This document shows, in pieces, positions 5,932 to 7,659 of a DNA stretch of 7,659 nucleotides. The DNA is taken from NCBI GenBank assembly GCA_947253735.1, contig CAMYAU010000074.1, positions 1-7,659 on the forward strand, written 5' to 3'. This DNA comes from an uncultured Varibaculum sp. (lineage in GTDB: Bacteria; Actinomycetota; Actinomycetes; Actinomycetales; Actinomycetaceae). Below the pieces are notes generated by a model. That model was not told the origin of the DNA. It worked only from the letters and a program-made list of their open reading frames with translations, and searched no databases. How positions within the stretch are numbered: the stretch's first letter is position 1; each line of letters opens with the position of its first letter. The position numbers and the translations under genes are program-made.

Positions 5932-7475
5932 GTAAGAAAAAGTTATTGGCCGTGCTTACTGGCATGGTGATGGCCTTTATGGGCTTGGCGGGTGTAGGTG
6001 CCGCCAGTGCTGCGCTGGCAGAGTGGAATTCGTTGACGGTGCATAAGTATTTGGGTGCTACGAGTTCTCTGCCTCATGATGGTACGAAGCTTACCGAGGA
6101 GCAGCTTAAGGGCTTGACTAGCCAGAAGCCTTTGGAGGGTGTGAAGTTTGATCTTTACAAGGTTAAAGATGTTGATGTTTCTACTAATGATGGGGTAGCG
6201 GTTGCTTCCAAGATTGGGAACATGGTTCTGCCAGGGGACGTGGTAGAAAAAGGTATCCAGGTTGATGGTAAGAAGTACACTTTAGAGGCTGCTAATCCGG
6301 CTTCTGCGACTACTAACGCGCAGGGCGAAGCGATCTTTACTGTTCCCAACGTTGGTTTGGCTGATGGTGTTTATGTGGTGGTCGAGAATTTGAAGAATTC
6401 TGGCAATCTTAAGACTGCTGATGGTGATGTTGATAAGGCTAAGGTGACTCCGGCGGCTCCGTTCGCGGTTTCTATGCCGATGACCAAGCCTGATGGCAGT
6501 GGTTTGAACAAGGATGTGCATGTTTACCCGAAGAACCAGGTTAATGAGTTAGACAAGAAGGTTAAGGACGCGGGTAAGAACGTTGGTGATGATATCGTTT
6601 ACACGATTTCTACTACTTCTACCGGTGCTGATACTAACGGTAAGGACGGGATCAACCGGGACGACTTGGGCGGGGTTTACAAGATTGTTGATACTTTAGA
6701 TCCTAACCTGACTTATAAGTCGGTTACCGTGAAAGTAAAAGGTCAACCGGTTACTGAGGGTGAGAATGGTTATACGCTTACTAAAGAGCAAACTGGTAAT
6801 CCTGCGCAGGATAAGGTGACGGTATCGTTTAAGGGTACTACTTTGGATACTATCGCAGCTGGTGCAAAGGTTGAGCTAGAGCTTACTGCTAATGTGAAGA
6901 AGGATTCTGCGGTTGGGGTTATTCCTAACCAGGCCAAGCTCTACCCGAATCGCTGGTCTAAGGGTATTGATTCTTCTAAGGTTGAAACCAAGTTCGGCGA
7001 TATTGTAATCAAGAAGGTTGACGGGTCTGGTGAACCGTTGGCTGGTGCTGTTTTCAGTGTTCACCTAGATGATTCTGCTGGTAAGGATTGCTCTAGTTAT
7101 GGTGATGCTATTAAGACCTCTGATCCTACCGCCAAGACTACTGGTTTGGTTAGTATTAAGGGTCTGCATTTGTCTAGTTTTGTTGATAACAAAAAGGTTG
7201 CTGACGGCGATCAGGTTCCTTATTGTTTGGTAGAGGAAAAGGCTCCGGCTGGTTATCAGCTTTTGCCGAAGCCGATTGCTTTCAAGCTGACCAAAGAGGG
7301 CGTTGCTGATTTGACTACTGCGGTCGAAGGTGACGGTAGTCTGGTCAAAATTACTAACTACAAGAACCCGGGGCTGCCGCTTACTGGTGCGCAGGGGATT
7401 CTGCTCGTTTCGGCTCTGGGCTTGATCCTGGTCTCTATCGGCGTGGTACTAACCGTTAAACGCCGTAAGGACTAG
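5928..7475 (+). CDS. Major fimbrial shaft pilin, SpaA/FimA/FimP type
   Basis: This is a 515-residue backbone pilin that class C sortase is expected to polymerise outside the membrane. The n-region SKKK and a hydrophobic core lead to Sec cleavage after Ala28 or Ala31. An N-terminal pilin D1 domain runs to about 190 and has candidate isopeptide residues Lys40 and Glu153. The pilin motif VHVYPKN lies at 197-203, with Lys202 as the expected intermolecular nucleophile. D2 (about 204-350) has Lys210/211, Asp255 and Asn334 placed like a Lys-Asn isopeptide triad. D3 is CNA-B-like, with Lys362/363 and E-box Glu436 (YCLVEEKAPAGY, 432-443). Cys388 and Cys433 could pair. LPLTG (483-487), a hydrophobic segment (about 490-510) and KRRKD end the protein. 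The length is typical of Actinomyces FimA/FimP. The GTG at 5928 is chosen over the ATG at 5964 because it keeps the basic n-region and has an AAAGGA site 7 bases upstream. Lys is mostly AAG and many codons end in T, as in highly expressed genes. Confidence 0.95.
   Translation: MSKKKLLAVLTGMVMAFMGLAGVGAASAALAEWNSLTVHKYLGATSSLPHDGTKLTEEQLKGLTSQKPLEGVKFDLYKVKDVDVSTNDGVAVASKIGNMVLPGDVVEKGIQVDGKKYTLEAANPASATTNAQGEAIFTVPNVGLADGVYVVVENLKNSGNLKTADGDVDKAKVTPAAPFAVSMPMTKPDGSGLNKDVHVYPKNQVNELDKKVKDAGKNVGDDIVYTISTTSTGADTNGKDGINRDDLGGVYKIVDTLDPNLTYKSVTVKVKGQPVTEGENGYTLTKEQTGNPAQDKVTVSFKGTTLDTIAAGAKVELELTANVKKDSAVGVIPNQAKLYPNRWSKGIDSSKVETKFGDIVIKKVDGSGEPLAGAVFSVHLDDSAGKDCSSYGDAIKTSDPTAKTTGLVSIKGLHLSSFVDNKKVADGDQVPYCLVEEKAPAGYQLLPKPIAFKLTKEGVADLTTAVEGDGSLVKITNYKNPGLPLTGAQGILLVSALGLILVSIGVVLTVKRRKD
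6516..6536 (+). other. Pilin motif VHVYPKN of the major pilin
   Basis: Codons 197-203 give V-H-V-Y-P-K-N; the Lys codon is AAG at 6531-6533. The family consensus is W-x-x-x-V-x-V-Y-P-K, and this Lys joins the Thr of the next subunit's LPxTG. Here the Trp position is Leu193. Confidence 0.9.
7374..7472 (+). other. Cell-wall sorting signal of the major pilin (LPLTG)
   Basis: LPLTG is encoded at 7374-7388, followed by a hydrophobic segment of about 21 residues and the basic tail KRRKD before the TAG stop. LPLTG is the common variant in Actinomyces-type fimbrial subunits. Thr486 would form the acyl-enzyme with the pilin sortase. Confidence 0.95.
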
Positions 7476-7659
7476 GCGCAGGTCTAGGAAAACTATTAAT
7501 AGAGTGAACAATAGCCCCTAAGACCAAAGAGGGGGCGATGCAGCATGCTGCACCGCCCCCTCTTTGCGCCCTCAAACTGGAAAATGCGCGCCGGAAAAAG
7601 CGATAGAAGGTAGACCAGCTGACTAGGGGATAAGCAGCTAACTAATCAAGTAAGAGCCC
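7476..7659. other. Non-coding tail of the window
   Basis: Apart from the hairpin this stretch has no ORF of useful length; the only ATG I noted (7584) runs 9 codons to a TAG. I could not place a convincing promoter or ribosome site. It contains a 10-base palindrome CTATTAATAG (7493-7502) and an imperfect direct repeat near 7616-7644. By analogy with other pilus loci a sortase gene could begin just beyond the window. Confidence 0.6.
7525..7566 (+). terminator. Two-part hairpin after the pilin gene, likely terminator or mRNA 3' stabiliser
   Basis: The arms CAAAGAGGGGGCG (7525-7537) and CGCCCCCTCTTTG (7554-7566) pair over 13 bp without mismatch. Inside them TGCAGCATGCTGCA (7539-7552) is itself a perfect palindrome. 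The whole folds as 13 bp, one A/C mismatch (7538/7553), then 5 bp closing a CATG loop. No U tract follows (GCGCCCTC), so it is either a U-less actinobacterial terminator or a partial terminator/stabiliser between the pilin and a downstream gene. It lies 49 bases after the stop codon. Confidence 0.75.

Noticed and set aside
177..7064. Minus-strand ORFs of 60-210 codons across both genes
   Set aside because: They lie wholly inside strongly supported coding sequence on the other strand and show no recognisable domain, start context or operon logic. They are shadows.
7493..7502. AT-rich palindrome CTATTAATAG as promoter or operator
   Set aside because: It lies between the pilin stop and the hairpin with no gene to serve before that hairpin, and 10 bases can arise by chance.
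7584..7613. Short ORF starting at ATG 7584
   Set aside because: Only 9 codons before TAG, no ribosome site, and just after a hairpin.

Overview
The window holds the 3' part of a sortase-assembled pilus locus, almost certainly from a moderate-GC actinobacterium of the Actinomycetaceae type. The reasons are: a large adhesin followed directly by a FimA/FimP-like major pilin with a VHVYPKN pilin motif and an LPLTG anchor; exported proteins that carry paired cysteines; and a GTG start. The base composition looks close to balanced, which fits genera such as Varibaculum or Mobiluncus better than high-GC oral Actinomyces. The genus is a guess.

Layout. Bases 1-5931 encode one huge secreted surface protein whose start lies upstream of the window (1976 codons visible). 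In order it has six BspA-like leucine-rich repeats with an unusual invariant Trp-Gly, a MucBP-like domain, a beta-rich adhesin stretch, four D2/DUF11-like domains, seven CNA-B/SpaA-type domains that each keep the isopeptide Lys and Glu, and an LPLSG sorting signal with a membrane segment and basic tail. Bases 5928-7475 encode the 515-residue major shaft pilin, with signal peptide, D1, D2, a CNA-B-type D3 and LPLTG. The two genes overlap by 4 bases (GTGA), and the pilin's Shine-Dalgarno lies inside the codons for the adhesin's basic tail.

Bases 7476-7659 are non-coding. They hold a strong two-part hairpin (7525-7566) without a U tract and no gene start that I can support. A class C pilin sortase would be expected just downstream but is not in the window.

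Working model (inference from known Gram-positive pili): a sortase polymerises the 515-residue pilin through Lys202 and Thr486. The large LRR/MucBP protein is capped onto the fibre as the tip adhesin, or is anchored beside it. Intramolecular isopeptide bonds and disulfides stiffen both proteins. I found no RNA genes, CRISPR, insertion sequences or phage signals. I saw no wholly unknown system; the most distinctive parts are the WG-type LRR tip, the cysteine pairs and the hairpin after the pilin gene.
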